Of a stretch of DNA of 64,000 bases, positions 23,700 to 35,350 are shown in pieces. Each line of letters starts with the position of its first letter. Position 1 is the first letter of the stretch. The stretch lies in NCBI GenBank assembly GCA_033439265.1, contig JAVTVX010000012.1, positions 10,405,001 through 10,469,000 of the forward strand. The letters are read 5' to 3'. The DNA is from Dillenia suffruticosa (Eukaryota; Streptophyta; Magnoliopsida; Dilleniales; Dilleniaceae). The translations under genes and the position numbers were made by a program. The notes below the pieces were generated by a model that ran no database searches, had not been told where the DNA came from, and saw only the letters and a program-made list of their open reading frames with translations.

Positions 23700-25234
23700 C
23701 AGTGGTCCCTAAAGCCAAGAATCCTTCCAAATCCTCGTCTAATGCACCGCCTAAGGCTCCTTAAAAAACAATGTCGAAGGCTCTAACAAAGACATCTAAA
23801 TCCCACAGAAGACTTTCCATAGAAAGGTAGGGGTCAATCCTTCATCTCATCATTTTCTTCGGGAACTATAAATCTAGGATGACGCATAGACTGGAGTTTT
23901 TAAGTGAGATTAAATTTGCTTATGATGATTTCTTGAGTGAAGTATGTCCCTCAGTTAATCTCACCGAACCCTAAATTATACAAAAGGATTGTCTGAATAT
24001 TTTATAACACTAAGTTGGTAGAAAGTGATGAAGAAGAAAAATTAAAGATAGACACACAAAAAGCTGAACTTTTGATACATTCATCAAAGGGAAAAAGATT
24101 AAGGTTAGCCTCAAAATCATATGTAGATTAAGTAGACTACCGTGGGTTCCATATGAAGATTGTGAGGAATACATGAGTGAGACTAATTAAAACACCACAT
24201 AAATGTCTTTTAACAATCTTGGAATGGATGTCGTTGAAACCAATGCAAACAAATTAGGGTTACATGAACGTATACTGCACTTGAACGTAACCAAATTAGG
24301 GAATCATATTTTAAGACCAAGAGCAGGTAGCTATGCATTACTAACCAAAGAAGACCTTTGGCCAATGTCCTATATAATGTAGAAAAAGAACCCAGAATTA
24401 CATATTCTAGTTCCCTACATGATTGTTAATAATGTTAAGTTTGATTTCACAACCTTAGCATATGGGAGCTTGATAATTGACTTCCTAATAGCATACAAGA
24501 TTAATCTTGAAAAGGAAACAACCATTGAATTGCAAGCAAAGAATGTAGTCAATATCTCTACCTTGAGCAAGGCACATTGGGAACTTAAAGATGGGGAATG
24601 GAAGAAGAAAAAAGAAAAGAAAAGTAAGATAGAGAAAAACAAGGCATTCGCTACTGATTAGGAGATGGATAGACTACTAAAGGCAATGAGCCACATCCCC
24701 GAACCCAAGGCTAGTAAAGAATTATCCTTAGAAATGATAGGGGTTCACTAGTCAGGCTTACTACTTACACTTTCTATCTTCATGAGAGAGTGCATGTTAT
24801 GGAAGAATAGAATACCAAGATCCTAAAGGCTATTATAAAATTAGAAGGGAAGCTTACTGAAAGCTCTAAGGAAAAATGAAAAAAGCCTAGAGAAGATGAT
24901 AGCTCAAGTAAAACTGAGGAAGAACTAAGAATAAAAATGCGTAGAGTTGTCTTATCACCTCCATCTCTCCCTATGCCTCAACCCTCAAACATTCCCTCTC
25001 ATGTAGATCATCAGAGCCTTTTGCTTCTGCATCTGTTCTTATCTCTTTCTGAACTTCTATTACTGAACCATCATTCTCTACTACTGCTCCTATACTTGCC
25101 TCTGTGCCAACCCATTCTACTCCCGCTAAATCTACTCCATCTTCAAGGATGCTGTTGTTGTTGAAGCCACATTAGTAGACCCTTCAACAATAGTTCAAGA
25201 AATTGTCAAACGAGTTTCTGATATTAATGAGTAG
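23700..25234 (+). pseudogene. Post-pol extra ORF of element B, 'putative plant transposon protein'-like
   Basis: Begins with VPKAKNPSKSS, the counterpart of MAPK in A and C. The central part is recognisable by NKLGLHERILHLNVTKLGN-like residues, RPRAGSYALLTKEDLWPM and PYMIVNNVKFDFTTLAYGSL, then KETTIELQAKNVVNIS and LKDGEWKK. These align with HERILHLIVSHVLRPRGG, PHFMISAHRS and WISNAKGEWLRK of element A. A proline- and serine-rich tail runs to the stop near 25234. Function is unknown. Decay is extensive. Confidence 0.7.
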
Positions 25235-25681
25235 TATTTTTTTTCTAGAGCATTATTCTAGTGTATGTTTTGATTGAACAATATATGCTAACTCTCTCTG
25301 AACAATGTATTTTTGGCTTGTTTTTATAAACAACATATGACTTGCTTCATTGTATTTTTTGTATGGGATTGATTGTTTACTTATTTTATTAAGGGGGAGT
25401 TTGATTTAACTTTGTCAATAGGTCTACATTGATCCTAATCTTGGGCCTTTTTTTTGTCCCTTAATTTAAATTGTGAATCATTTTCTGTTGATGACAAAAA
25501 AGGTAGAGGATAGCAGCATATATATGTGTATATGTGTGTATGTGAGTATGCTATGTATGTGTGTACTGTTGTCTCTTATATTTTATCTGTATAGGATACA
25601 ATGTTTGAGGAGGAGTTAATTTAATTTATCTTCAAAACCATGCTAGGTTTGTTTTGTCATCATCAAAAAAGGAGAGAGTAT
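25235..25681 (+). other. 3' untranslated region of element B with polypurine tracts
   Basis: TTGATGACAAAAAAGGTAGA (from 25488) and TTTTGTCATCATCAAAAAAG (from 25653, followed by GAGAGAG next to the LTR) repeat the paired-tract arrangement of element A. Between them lies a TATGTGTGTA-rich stretch. No ORF. Confidence 0.75.
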
Positions 25682-27471
25682 TGTAACTACATGTTTTAAT
25701 GATAAGCAAAATAGTTTAAATTAGTAGGGAAATAATCATGAGAACTTTGTTAAAAATCAGATAAGAAGTGTCCCACAGAGCTGTTGACAGATATCATGAA
25801 TTGGCCGACAAATGGTTCTAGAATGGCACATGTTAGCCAACTAGATAATCAAGTGAGTCAACTAGATTAAGAGAAACACAAAACAAAATTGAAAGTAGTC
25901 GACTATCACATAAACTCTGTCAACTAAGGAAGGTTTGAAAAACATAACTAGTTGACTTAATATATAGACGACTTCGACTGAAACTCTTAAAACTTAGAAA
26001 ATTTTCAAGAACTCTGATAGACTAGTCATTAACCCACACAAGCTATCGATAGAATTTTTGAACACTTAGAAAGCCTACCTTTGGTCATTAAAGAAAGTTG
26101 ACTAAATATCCTAGTAACATCGACTAAATTTATTAAGACTCGAAAGAAAACATAGTCAATAGAACAAAAGCCTTAGTTGACCATTATGACAGAAATTTCA
26201 TTAAGTACAAGTTGCTAAGTAGTCGACTAACACATTAGTTTAGTTGACTTAATCTAATAGTCGACATAGTCTTGAACTTAGTCTACTGTCACACTCTTTA
26301 TCCACACTCCAGTCTGACTAAAGTTCTGTCCTATTTGATTTAATAGATCAAGTTTGTCGGCATACAACTAAAAATAGTCTGCCAAGCATGAATCTCAAAA
26401 ACACATGAGTCATTTAAGTCTTTGGATCTTTTAAATATATTAGAGATCTAGTTGACATGTAATAATTTCTAGTCTGCATACGATGGACAAATGAATGCAT
26501 ATAACACACTAGTCAATTAAGACAGTCAAATTTTTGACTAAGTATAACAACAGTCAACTAATTTGACAAAACAATCGACTAAGCACATCCAGACTTAGAC
26601 ATATAAGATATATTCAAAAAGACTCAACCGACTATAATTAAATAACAGTTGACTAATCATCTACAGAAACATACAAGTAACTCACTAAGTATAGTGAGTT
26701 GTCGACACCACAGAGTTAGAATTTGAAATTCTAATTTGATATTCCATAGAATGTTAATATTAGTTGACACATTGCTTCTAATGTTCACTTTTATAGAAAA
26801 GCAAACAAATGGTTGAAATATTAATAGTTCATTAGTAGCCAACATTTGAAAGATTCATTAATAGACAACGTTTGAAAGATTCATTAATGGACAACATTCA
26901 AAAGCTCAACAACCACAATGGATCAATTGTTCAAAGCAGTGAATGAGCCCATAAAACCTCACTTGATCTTCAGAAAAAGGACTGATGAAGCCAACGAGAC
27001 TGATCCAAAAGTTGAACACCATTCTTTAAATATTCTTTGATCTCAACTTTGTAAATACATTTTATGATCCGCATACTTGTTATGAAAGCTCAAAATCAGA
27101 CCATTAAGGGTCACTGTTTTTATTCCTTATTTTTATACTTGAATTACTGCAACTGAACAAAGAGAAGGGTTGTCCTTTTGCTTTGTGTAATTTGTTGTAT
27201 GTGCCTATTGAAAATCTTGTAGAGTCAAAATTGTAAGGTATGTATAGAATTTGTGAATTGAGTTGTCTGTACTATTTGAATAAAATAGTGAAAATCCAGG
27301 AGGCCTTTTGGAAATGAACGTACACTGATTGGGTAAAATCGTTATAAAATCTTGTGTCTCTTCTTCATTTATTTCTTTTGTCTCTTACCTTGCTTTGTAA
27401 ATTTCATTTAACCCATAAATTGCAAAAATCACAAAAAAAGCGTATTCAACCCCCTTCTAGGTTGTTTTGCA
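25682..27471 (+). repeat. 3' LTR of element B
   Basis: About 1.79 kb, beginning TGTAACTACATG and ending GGTTGTTTTGCA. The left 1.2 kb carries the B wording of the motif (AGTCGACTA, AGTTGACTAA, AGTCAACT) many times. The right 550 bases match the split 5' LTR. A short run near 26825-26890 repeats ATTCATTAATGGACAACATT-like units. Confidence 0.88.
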
Positions 27472-29763
27472 ACCTCTAAGGATGATCTTGCTGCAACTCC
27501 TTCACCTACTTCTAATATTACAAAAAATTGAGCTAAGACCCACTTTTTTTCTCTTTTTTGCTTTTTGCTTTTATCTTTTGTTACTCCCCTCTTCATTGAT
27601 GACTAAAAGGGGGAGAGATATGTGTTTGAATGACATGAATGATATGTGTATGAAGTTTTTACAGATGAATAAACCTTTTGATTGTATTTATACTTTGCAT
27701 TTCAGTCTAGTACTCTACATTTCATAAGCATGCTGGTCATTCAAGCAAAATCTAAGGGGGGAATGCTTAGATTAAGGGGGTGAAAATGTGAAACGTTTGG
27801 ATATTCTATCATTATCAAAAGGGGAAGATTGATTGTATATTTAGGATGATAAGCAAAAGAACCCAAGGAATCAGTCCGCAAAGTTTGGGAATCAACCATA
27901 GAACTAGGTCATTCGACTGATGTAAACTGTCTTCGACCAATTCTTTAAGAAAACATAGAAAATAGTTGAATAAAAAATCTTAAAATTTGACCAGAACCAA
28001 GTAGAAAGAATAATTCAGTCAAATGTTAAAGAAATCAGTCAACTGAACCTAGTTTTTAAACATTAGATTGTTTGACTTCCTAGTTGGACCATTCGACTGA
28101 CTCAAGCAATAGAACTTATAACGAGCACTAAAATAGTCGAATAAGATTGTAACATTCAACCAATCCAAGCTTAAGCATTCATTTAACCGACTTGCATAGT
28201 CATTTGACTGATTTAAGTCATAATCCGAAACATGCATTTCTAACTCATGAGTAGACTCATGAATTGATAGAAAAACTCAAAAAGTAACTTGATTGACTTA
28301 GATACTTAAACCCATTTTGAAACTCGACCGCTCTCTCTAAGTATTTGACCAAAACAAATATTAGCACTTAAAAGTCTCGACTGCAATATTCTACCAGTCG
28401 AATATGACTGTAGCATTCGACTAATATGCAAAAACAGTCGAATGAATGTTGTTCCTTAGAAATTTATACTTCGACTAAGACAATCATTCAATCAAATAGG
28501 ACTGTAGCATTCGACTAGTCCATATAGGTAGTCGAATAAACACTTAGGTGGATCTTAAGAAATTATTTGACTAAAATATATAGTCAATCGAGTCACTAAT
28601 CGAACTACATAAACAGTCAAATAGGTCTTTAGGCAAATCTCAAGGAAACATTTGACTGACCTTAAAGACTATTCAACCGACATTTTAAACAAAGTCAGAA
28701 ATACATATCCTAGTCAAATAAAGGTAGACCCAATCGAACCCAACTTAAACTCAATGTCCAAAATAGTAGACCAAGTTTTAACTATTCGACAACACACAGC
28801 CTACTTTAGTCGAATTGCACAGGAACATTTGACTGACCTGAGCCTCAATGTCTATTCCAGTTGAATGACATGGTCAAAATGATTGAATGAGTTAGACCAA
28901 TGATCTTAAGATATTCAACCAATAGCATATTGATTCAACCATCTCTATCTTAATACTTAACCCAATAGACTCACTACTTAATGTCAGTCGAATGCGCCTA
29001 ATAAAGATGTTAATAATAGTCATATGTTACTTGATTATAGTCGAATCAAAAGCTTAATTGACATATCTAAGTGCTTGAAATGGTTAAATGATGTTAGAAT
29101 CAATAGACCATCTTTTTTCTATAAGTCTCTTTTTAGATATCAACACACAGTTATGAACATTAAATTTCTTTAACCACCAAGAACAACTTTCAGCTATAAC
29201 TCAGTACAATATCCATAAAAAATGATTCATGTCTAACCAAGGTAGGTAAAGCATTAAGCGGAACATTCAAAATTTGAATCTACCAATGGTTGAGAAAGAC
29301 TCATCTATGTATTCTCAACTTCTTAATAAGAAACTGTTGCTGCTTCTACTATTGAACATGACTGCCAAATTGTTATTCTGTTGTAAAAATTCCTTTTGTG
29401 CCTACATTCATTGCATCTAAAGTTTTTAGCATCAAACTTATAATAACTTTACTTTAATTTGTGTATCAGTGTGTAAAGATTAGAGAGTTTCTAATTTGAG
29501 TTTTAGAGAGAGAAAGAGACTCTGTAGAAACTTTACAAAGGTCCACTTGTACCAATAAGTAAGATTTGTTAAGACTAGATGAATACTAAATTTGGTGGAA
29601 CCATTATAAAAATTTTGGTATCCTGTTTCTTGCTATTTTTACTTTGTTTTTCTAGTCATCTTATGAACCTTTTACAAAATTCAGTTTTTAATTCCAAAAT
29701 TCATTGAAAAGCACCTTAAATATTCAAAATAACCTATTCACCCCCTCTTTAGGTTGTATTTCA
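27472..29763 (+). mobile_element. 3' end of a fourth Sirevirus (element D)
   Basis: A short piece of internal sequence leads through GATGACTAAAAGGGGGAGAG (27599-27618) and further purine-rich tracts (27755-27785 and 27817-27828) into one LTR (27834-29763). This order marks a 3' end. The first 60 bases may encode the end of a post-pol ORF (SKDDLAATPSP). Everything upstream of that is absent. Element B directly abuts it, perhaps because B inserted here. Confidence 0.8.
27834..29763 (+). repeat. 3' LTR of element D
   Basis: Begins TGTATATTTAGGATGATAAGC, similar to the start of the B LTR (TGTAACTACATGTTTTAATGATAAGC over its length), and ends AGGTTGTATTTCA. The first 1.2 kb holds the D wording of the motif: ATTCGACTG, AGTCGAATG, ATTTGACTG and ATTCAACC. 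The TTCACCCCCTCTTTAGG end matches other Sirevirus LTR ends here. Boundaries are approximate at the left. Confidence 0.8.
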
Positions 29764-30134
29764 TTCTCTTTTTTGTGCAAAAAAAAAAATTTGATGTGGG
29801 AAGACACACGTTTCTTATTTTTGTGTGTGTATATATATATATATATATATTTATATCAGTACAAGGATAATCAACCAACTAAAATAAGTTTCGTTCAAAA
29901 TACATGTTGCTTGAGAAGATTTTGGGAGGTTATAATCGTGTTGAACCAAAATTAGTGATAGCATGGCTCCTCAATAGCTTGCGGCTGCTAAAGATCAAAG
30001 AAATGAGGAAACACGTTATAAGCATAGAGTGTAATAATTCAGAAATTTCATATAGAAATCCTCTTTTAAGCATATGAAAGAGCCAAGCATCCATCTTTTG
30101 TATCTAGCATGTTTGGGTTTTCTAGAACTGCAGC
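29764..30134. other. Low-copy DNA between element D and the hAT-like element
   Basis: Contains a GTGTGTATATAT microsatellite (29824-29850). From about 30016 to 30134 it holds the minus-strand half of a candidate host exon described separately. Nothing else is recognised. Confidence 0.5.
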
Positions 30135-30156
30135 TAGGGGCGGAGCCACATATACT

Positions 30157-30179
30157 CTTGGGGGGCCATGCCCCCCAAG
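30157..30179. repeat. Perfect hairpin near the left end of the hAT-like element
   Basis: CTTGGGGGGC, then CAT, then GCCCCCCAAG: a 10-bp stem with a 3-base loop, just inside the terminal repeat. Confidence 0.85.
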
Positions 30180-30682
30180 ACTTTTGAATTTTTTATTTTA
30201 TTTTTGAAGAATAACATTATAACTTTTAAACTTTGTAACCCTTCAAAAGAATTGTGACTTCTCCAAATGTCTAAAACAATAAATTTTTTGTATTTTAAAA
30301 ATTTAAAACAGTATTATATTTAATATTTAGGTTTTATGGGGCTTGATCGAGATATCCTGAAATTGAAAATATATGTATATATATGTGTGTGTGATATACA
30401 ATTCTAAAAGATATATGATTATTTTTTTACCTTTATGAAAATAATATTTCTATTCTCTATATCTATCTATCAATTATCCCCAAGGAAAGAAAAAAAAGGT
30501 TGGTTGCTATAATGACGCAACTAATAGTAACCGTCAAAAGCAAGAGATGTCTTTTGAAAATCTAAATCAACAAATTCTTATACAATTTTCCTTTTCCTTT
30601 TCATGCTGACGTTGTGAGCGACTAACATTTTTATCAAAATCTTTACTTACTGTATAATATTTAGCCATTTCATAATTTAATT

Positions 30683-32050
30683 TGATAGCAATCTAGAAAG
30701 GGGTGAATATGTTTCTTTAAATAATTTTGACACTAATTTTGAATTAAAATTTTTTTGATGGTTTTAAAAATAAGAAGAAAATGTGAAAGTAAAATTAATT
30801 AAAATAAAGGAAACAAAAGATTTATAGTGGTTTCACTAACTCGATATGCATCCTCTCCTAGCTTCTACTTGGATTTTTCACTATTTTCAAAATAGTTTAC
30901 TACTAACTTGCTTACCAAATGAAAGTTAGACCTATACAAGTGTTTTCCTCAGACTGTGTAAAAAGAATGCCACAATGATGAGATTTTAACTATCGAATGG
31001 TACACAATTAAAGAACAATAAAAGAAGTTACAATTGAACAATGACACAAAGTATAACACTTTAAGAACAGAGTATAGAATTAAACGTATTCGTGAGGCTA
31101 AGATGCTTTCTCATTGATTGCTCTTTCATCTATCTATCTTTCTTCTTCTTCTTCGATACTTGTAGTTATAGGCAAACAAAATCCAGCCATTGAAGTAGGT
31201 GGCAACTTAAATTTTGAACGTTAATCCGTATTAAATGTCTTCACTAATCGATCAGTTTTTGAATTAATGCACATAGCCTTGGTTCAGAAATAGCTATTGA
31301 AGTCCTTGTGTCGACATTACTATTTCCTTACGTCAACATGGTTAGCACAATTAAACTTACATATTCAATAGATTCAATTTGCTATTCGACATGCTAAGCT
31401 TAAAAGAATTTCCATTTCTTATGTCGACATCTTAATATTTCTACGTCGACATCACATAACGTGTTGAATATTCTAGGTTAAGTGTTAGACATATTTTTTT
31501 TTTCTAAATTCTGGAACATGTGTCTACATTTTAATTTGCTTGTGTCAACATTTTAATTTGCTTGTGTCAACATTTTAATTTGCTTGTATTCTGTGTTTGA
31601 TCCATGTCTACATTATAATATCTCGTGTCGATATCTAACTGTCTATTTGAGTTCTAAAGGATGTATTGATATCCTAATATTTTGTGTCAACATTTGGTAG
31701 TCTTACTTGAGTTATAAAGATCGTGTCGACATCCTAATTTTTCATGTTGACATCTAGTAACATTTTTAGTGTTCTAAACCATGTGTCGACATGTCTACAA
31801 GGCAGTGTCAAACAGTTTCTTTATGTGTTCTACATCCTTTGAAAATTTTCTAAGTGCTGAATGTGTCGATTGGGTTAGAGTTTCCATTTAACATTACTGT
31901 ATATGTTGACATGTTCAAAGAGTGGTGTCAACATATTTCTATGCTTATCCTTCTTAGAGTTTTGGGTTTAAATTTTTTTCTATCTTAAATTTTTCCAAAT
32001 TTTTTCTAATTGTAATTAACATTAAATATATTAATTTTTTCATTATCACA
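30683..32050 (-). mobile_element. Solo LTR of a Sirevirus-like element, minus strand, inside the hAT-like element
   Basis: Read on the minus strand it has the Sirevirus LTR end layout: a GAAAATCCAAGTAGAAGC stretch, a GTGAAACCACTATAAA-like run and an end in TTCACCCCTTTCTAG, as in elements A, B and D. Its other half carries a distinct motif wording, GTGTCGACAT and decayed forms. No internal region or second LTR flanks it. Limits are approximate, and I could not fix a convincing target duplication. Confidence 0.65.
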
Positions 32051-32884
32051 ATATTTAATGCCAAAATAATTAATATTTTTTTTCCATAATTCTATTATTT
32101 TATTTTATATATAATTAATATTCTGTTTCTATGATATTGGACTATCAATATTTTGTTTATATAATTTAGATATATTAAATATTCTATCAATTATATTACG
32201 TAAATATGATATATTTTATTTTTGATAAATCCAATAGTCAGAGAATATTGTCTACTGTTAGAGAGCATTTGAAATCTATATATAGTGACCCCTTTTTAAA
32301 TAAAAATTTATTCCTAATTTAGTAAAAATATAAAATTTTTCTTTCACTCAAAATTTTCTCTTGATTTTTTTTTCTCTAAGGACTTTTGGTTTTCTTTGTT
32401 TTTCTATTTAGAAATTTAAAGAGCTAGACAAACAATCAATTATGAAAGAAAAGACAATAGATTCCATTTTTTAAAAAAAGGTTACCAATTTTTTTTTTGG
32501 TGAAAAAAAAAGGTTACCAATGATTCAAATAATAATACAATTTCAAAAATCAAGGTTTTTTACGTGGTTAAGAACAATCTTCTCAAAAGCGTAGATCACA
32601 AATTTTATGAATTAGTTATTTTATTTAATATTTTTTATATTTTTAATTAGAATTATAAAAATTTTTAATATATTTTTATTAATTTTTTTTGGTACAGGTT
32701 TTTTTTATTAATTATTGCTTTATTGTCCCCTCGTGAAAATTTTTTTGGTTCCGCCCCTGGCTGCAGCCACCCGCTCTCTTGTGATTCAACTGTTTCTTTA
32801 TTGCAATGGAGAGAATTAGAATGTCCAAATCTTGAACTTCATCAAATGGGACAATATTTGGGAATTACATCATTGAGCTAGCAT

Positions 32885-32962
32885 GGCCGATTGGCATCAA
32901 TCTCCTTCCCCCTTGCAATAGATTTGGATTCGAGTTTTACTGTGAACAAAAAAAAAAATGAC
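32885..32962 (+). mobile_element. Short tRNA-derived SINE
   Basis: TGGCCGATTGG (32884-32894) fits an RNA polymerase III A box. GGATTCGAGTT (32926-32936) is a degraded B box 42 bases further on. The copy ends in an A-rich tail, ACAAAAAAAAAAATG. It is flanked by TGAGCTAGCAT (32874-32884) and TGAGTTAGCAT (32963-32973), an 11-bp target duplication with one mismatch. It resembles the copy at 33681. Confidence 0.7.
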
Positions 32963-33197
32963 TGAGTTAGCATCCTATGTTGCTACTATCAGTGCAAATT
33001 TATGGAGGTTAATCATGGACGGACTACTCAAATCACATATATTCCCCAGCTAGGTTATATATTGGTTTGGTTTAATGGAAAGTCACTGACATAACTGGGT
33101 AATGCAAGCCTCGGTTTCCAGCAATATGGTTTTGAAATCGTAAAAGGTTTTAACTCATAATAAGAAAGTATGTAAAAAACAGATAAACTTTAAGTAC

Positions 33198-33369
33198 CTT
33201 CTTCCATGCATGTCAAAAGAACAAATTGGTTAGTGCTACATGCAGGCGCATGCTTTTCATAAGCTATTACATGACAGGCACGGAGCAAAGCATCATCAGT
33301 TATTCTGGGACATAAGCTATCAGCTGCAGCGTCTGTTGCATGGGTTCTGGGCGGATCCTGGGTACTGCC
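33198..33369 (-). pseudogene. Candidate host exon, unrecognised protein
   Basis: On the minus strand a 172-base segment lies between an acceptor-like TTACTAG and a donor GAAGAAG/GTACTT. It is open for 57 codons in one frame, with residues such as STQDPPRTHATDAAADSL and ITDDALLRACHVIAYEKH. The composition looks like ordinary protein, unlike the surrounding AT-rich DNA. I cannot name the family. It lies on the same strand as candidates at 34.0 and 35.4 kb and could belong to the same gene. Confidence 0.35.
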
Positions 33370-33680
33370 CTAGTAACCTCCTAAACTAAAAAAGGATTTT
33401 TTTTTTTCTCGGTGTAAGCAAATTATTTGTTACCAACCGGTATTCGGATATTATCCAACTAATTCAGTCAAACACTCTAAAATCCATTAAGGGTTTGGCT
33501 TCCAATTCCTATTTCTCTGTTTTAATGGCTCAAACTCAAGACCAATAGTTAAGGAAATATAATATCCGATTACTGCACTTACAGGAGATTGGTTAAGCTA
33601 AAAAAGGATATTCATCTAGGGGAGAGAGGCTGTTAAGACAATTGTGATGCAAAAATTTTATGCATAACACCGATACATGT

Positions 33681-33755
33681 TAGCGTAAGTGGGATAGACA
33701 CCTTCATCCCTTAACCAGATCAGGAGTTCGACTCCTCTTGACACGGAAAAAACAA
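33681..33755 (+). mobile_element. Short tRNA-derived SINE, second copy
   Basis: TAGCGTAAGTGG (A-box-like) at 33681 is followed 42 bases later by GGAGTTCGACTCC (B box, 33723-33735) and an A-rich end, GGAAAAAAC. The intervening CACCTTCATCCCTTAACCAG parallels CTCCTTCCCCCTTGCAATAG in the copy at 32885, so both belong to one family. No clear target duplication was found. Confidence 0.6.
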
Positions 33756-33894
33756 TATTGGGAGACCCACCACCACAAAGTGGACATTACAGCGATCGAT
33801 TCAGATTTATCGAAGCGAAATTTTGGATACTGGGTAGTGGTCAAGGCACCGTACCAAAAAAAATTTTATGATAACAGAATTTCCAGAAAAATTT

Positions 33895-34137
33895 TTAATC
33901 AGCACAAAGGATTTCCAGCAAAATCACAATCCTCGGTGGTTGTGTAAAAAGGAGATATTGCATAGGGTGAAACAAGGCAATAAAGCTATCTACCACCCAT
34001 GGAGGCAATGAGTCTCGTGGTTTTTTTGAGTCAATAAATTTCCAGATCACAATACGTTTTGTGCATGGGGCAAAGTTGCCCCTACCACAATATTCAATCA
34101 CCAACACCTGCAAAACCATGCCTACTATGTCATGCAC
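33895..34137 (-). pseudogene. Candidate host exon, unrecognised protein
   Basis: Follows an acceptor GATATTGCAG at about 34138 on the minus strand and is open to a stop at 33895. Residues include VHDIVGMVLQVLVIEYC, GRGNFAPCTKRIVIWKF and SLPPWVVDSFIALFHP. The frame at its start (phase 0) agrees with the end of the candidate exon at 35351-35516. The donor site is not clear, so the true end may lie before 33895. Family not recognised. Confidence 0.35.
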
Positions 34138-35350
34138 CTGCAATATCCATAGTTTGAAGTTTAACATCTAATACAACTAACTGTGAAGGATGATTAGGGA
34201 TGAAAAAAGACAAATGACTCCGGTTTTCACTATCTGATAAAAATCTGAAATTGCATAATGTAAATTTCTCCTTACACTATAATAAACTGGCTCGTTCTTT
34301 AAATCTAAGCCTACGCAAACTTCAAACTTAGCAAATAAGCTATCAATATCATTCAAAATTGACCGTTAAAAGGAATTATGTTACCTAAAATATTTTAGAC
34401 ATATTGACATGAATTCTAAAAACCTGGCAGTAGTAGTGTTGATGAAGCATTCGAAAAGTACATTGTGCTTGTAATGTAGTAAAAAATTGAATACATCTCT
34501 GGACATATTGACACGAAGGGCTGGCTAAAGAAGTGATTTAACCAACATAGTGGCAGACACATAACACAGCATCCATTTTGAAGTCAAAGTTACATAAACA
34601 GTAATCGTGTCCTAAGAAACATCCAAAATCACAATCGTGATATCAAAATTCACCTTCTAGTCATATGCATCCTTCCACCACCATCAACTGCTATGACAAA
34701 CTAGGGGCTTCAGCTACCGCCATCATCATCTTCAGTTACCAAGCATCCTTATACCCATCACTGCTAACACATGCACCAGATGTATCAGCATTTATAATGC
34801 TCCCCAAAAAATAAAACAGCAGATCCCCACCTTCTGCATATTTTTTGAATTATCACTAGAAAAAATGGATCTCTTCACTGGTTGAAGTGTTTTACAACAT
34901 TTGGAAACCCATAATATTGTCAACACCTTGTAGCACTTAACCAGCAAAACCGGCATGTTGGAGCCCCTCTAGCCCCAAAGTTACACTATTCCCTCTCCAT
35001 GAGACTTTGCACGAATTTTTTTAACTACCATCTCAGTGGGTGACCACTTTTTCTTTCCTATTTTCCAGCTCTCATATAGACTCCACCAGAACCATAATTG
35101 TAACAAGGGGAATCATAGTTGGGGAAGTGTTAATTCCCCCTATACATGCATGCCTGGCAACCTCAGTGCATAGGTAAACTCCATGATCCCGTTCAATTAC
35201 TTTCCAAACCATCCAACTCTAGTCTTAATGACAGCTAGTGATTTTCCCACAAAGGGAAGAAACATCCCTTGAAAGTCCAAAGAACAAAAGAGGGAGGGGG
35301 GGATAAAAGGTGAGGAAGAGCACAAATGAAAGATTTTCTAGAGCACGGAC
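34138..35350. other. Low-copy non-coding DNA, probably an intron
   Basis: No repeat ends, tandem arrays or convincing open frames seen. It lies between two phase-compatible minus-strand exon candidates, so an intron is the simplest reading. Confidence 0.4.

Larger units (their letters stand above)
3195..27471 (+). mobile_element. Old Sirevirus-type Ty1-copia element (element B), interrupted by element A and a CACTA transposon
   Basis: Without its guests the element consists of a partial 5' LTR (3195-3617 plus 14926-15060), a primer-binding site, gag, pol, a post-pol extra ORF, polypurine tracts and a 3' LTR (25682-27471). The 5' LTR pieces align with 26920-27471 of the 3' LTR, which proves that element A landed inside the LTR. 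The outer left part of the 5' LTR is not present, so no target duplication can be scored. Pol is recognisable throughout but carries dozens of breaks, making this one of the oldest elements here. Confidence 0.85.
30135..32759. mobile_element. hAT-like non-autonomous DNA transposon with a nested solo LTR
   Basis: The ends are TAGGGGCGGAGCCA and TGGTTCCGCCCCTG, inverted repeats with the GGGGCGGAGCC wording common in plant hAT-like elements. Target duplication: ACTGCAGC (30127-30134) against GCTGCAGC (32760-32767), 7 of 8 bases. The interior is AT-rich and has no transposase-like ORF. A minus-strand Sirevirus-like LTR lies inside (about 30683-32050). With it removed the element is about 1.25 kb. 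Confidence 0.75.
30016..32836 (-). pseudogene. Candidate host exon split by the hAT-like element (30016-30134 and 32760-32836)
   Basis: If the hAT-like insert and one copy of its target duplication are set aside, the minus strand is open for about 60 codons. It runs from an acceptor-like GATGAAG at 32837 to a stop TAA at 30016-30018. Residues include LILSIAIKKQLNHKRAGG upstream of the insertion and KPKHARYKRWMLGSFICLK downstream. I do not recognise the protein. The open frame spanning the insertion and the neighbouring same-strand exon candidates at 33.2, 34.0 and 35.4 kb suggest a broken host gene. A chance open frame remains possible. Confidence 0.35.

Noticed and set aside
29952-29987. A tiny last exon (QPQAIEEPCYH) after a good acceptor on the minus strand
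   Set aside because: The intron it would imply is too short and the upstream frame already ends in a stop. Twelve codons are not enough evidence.
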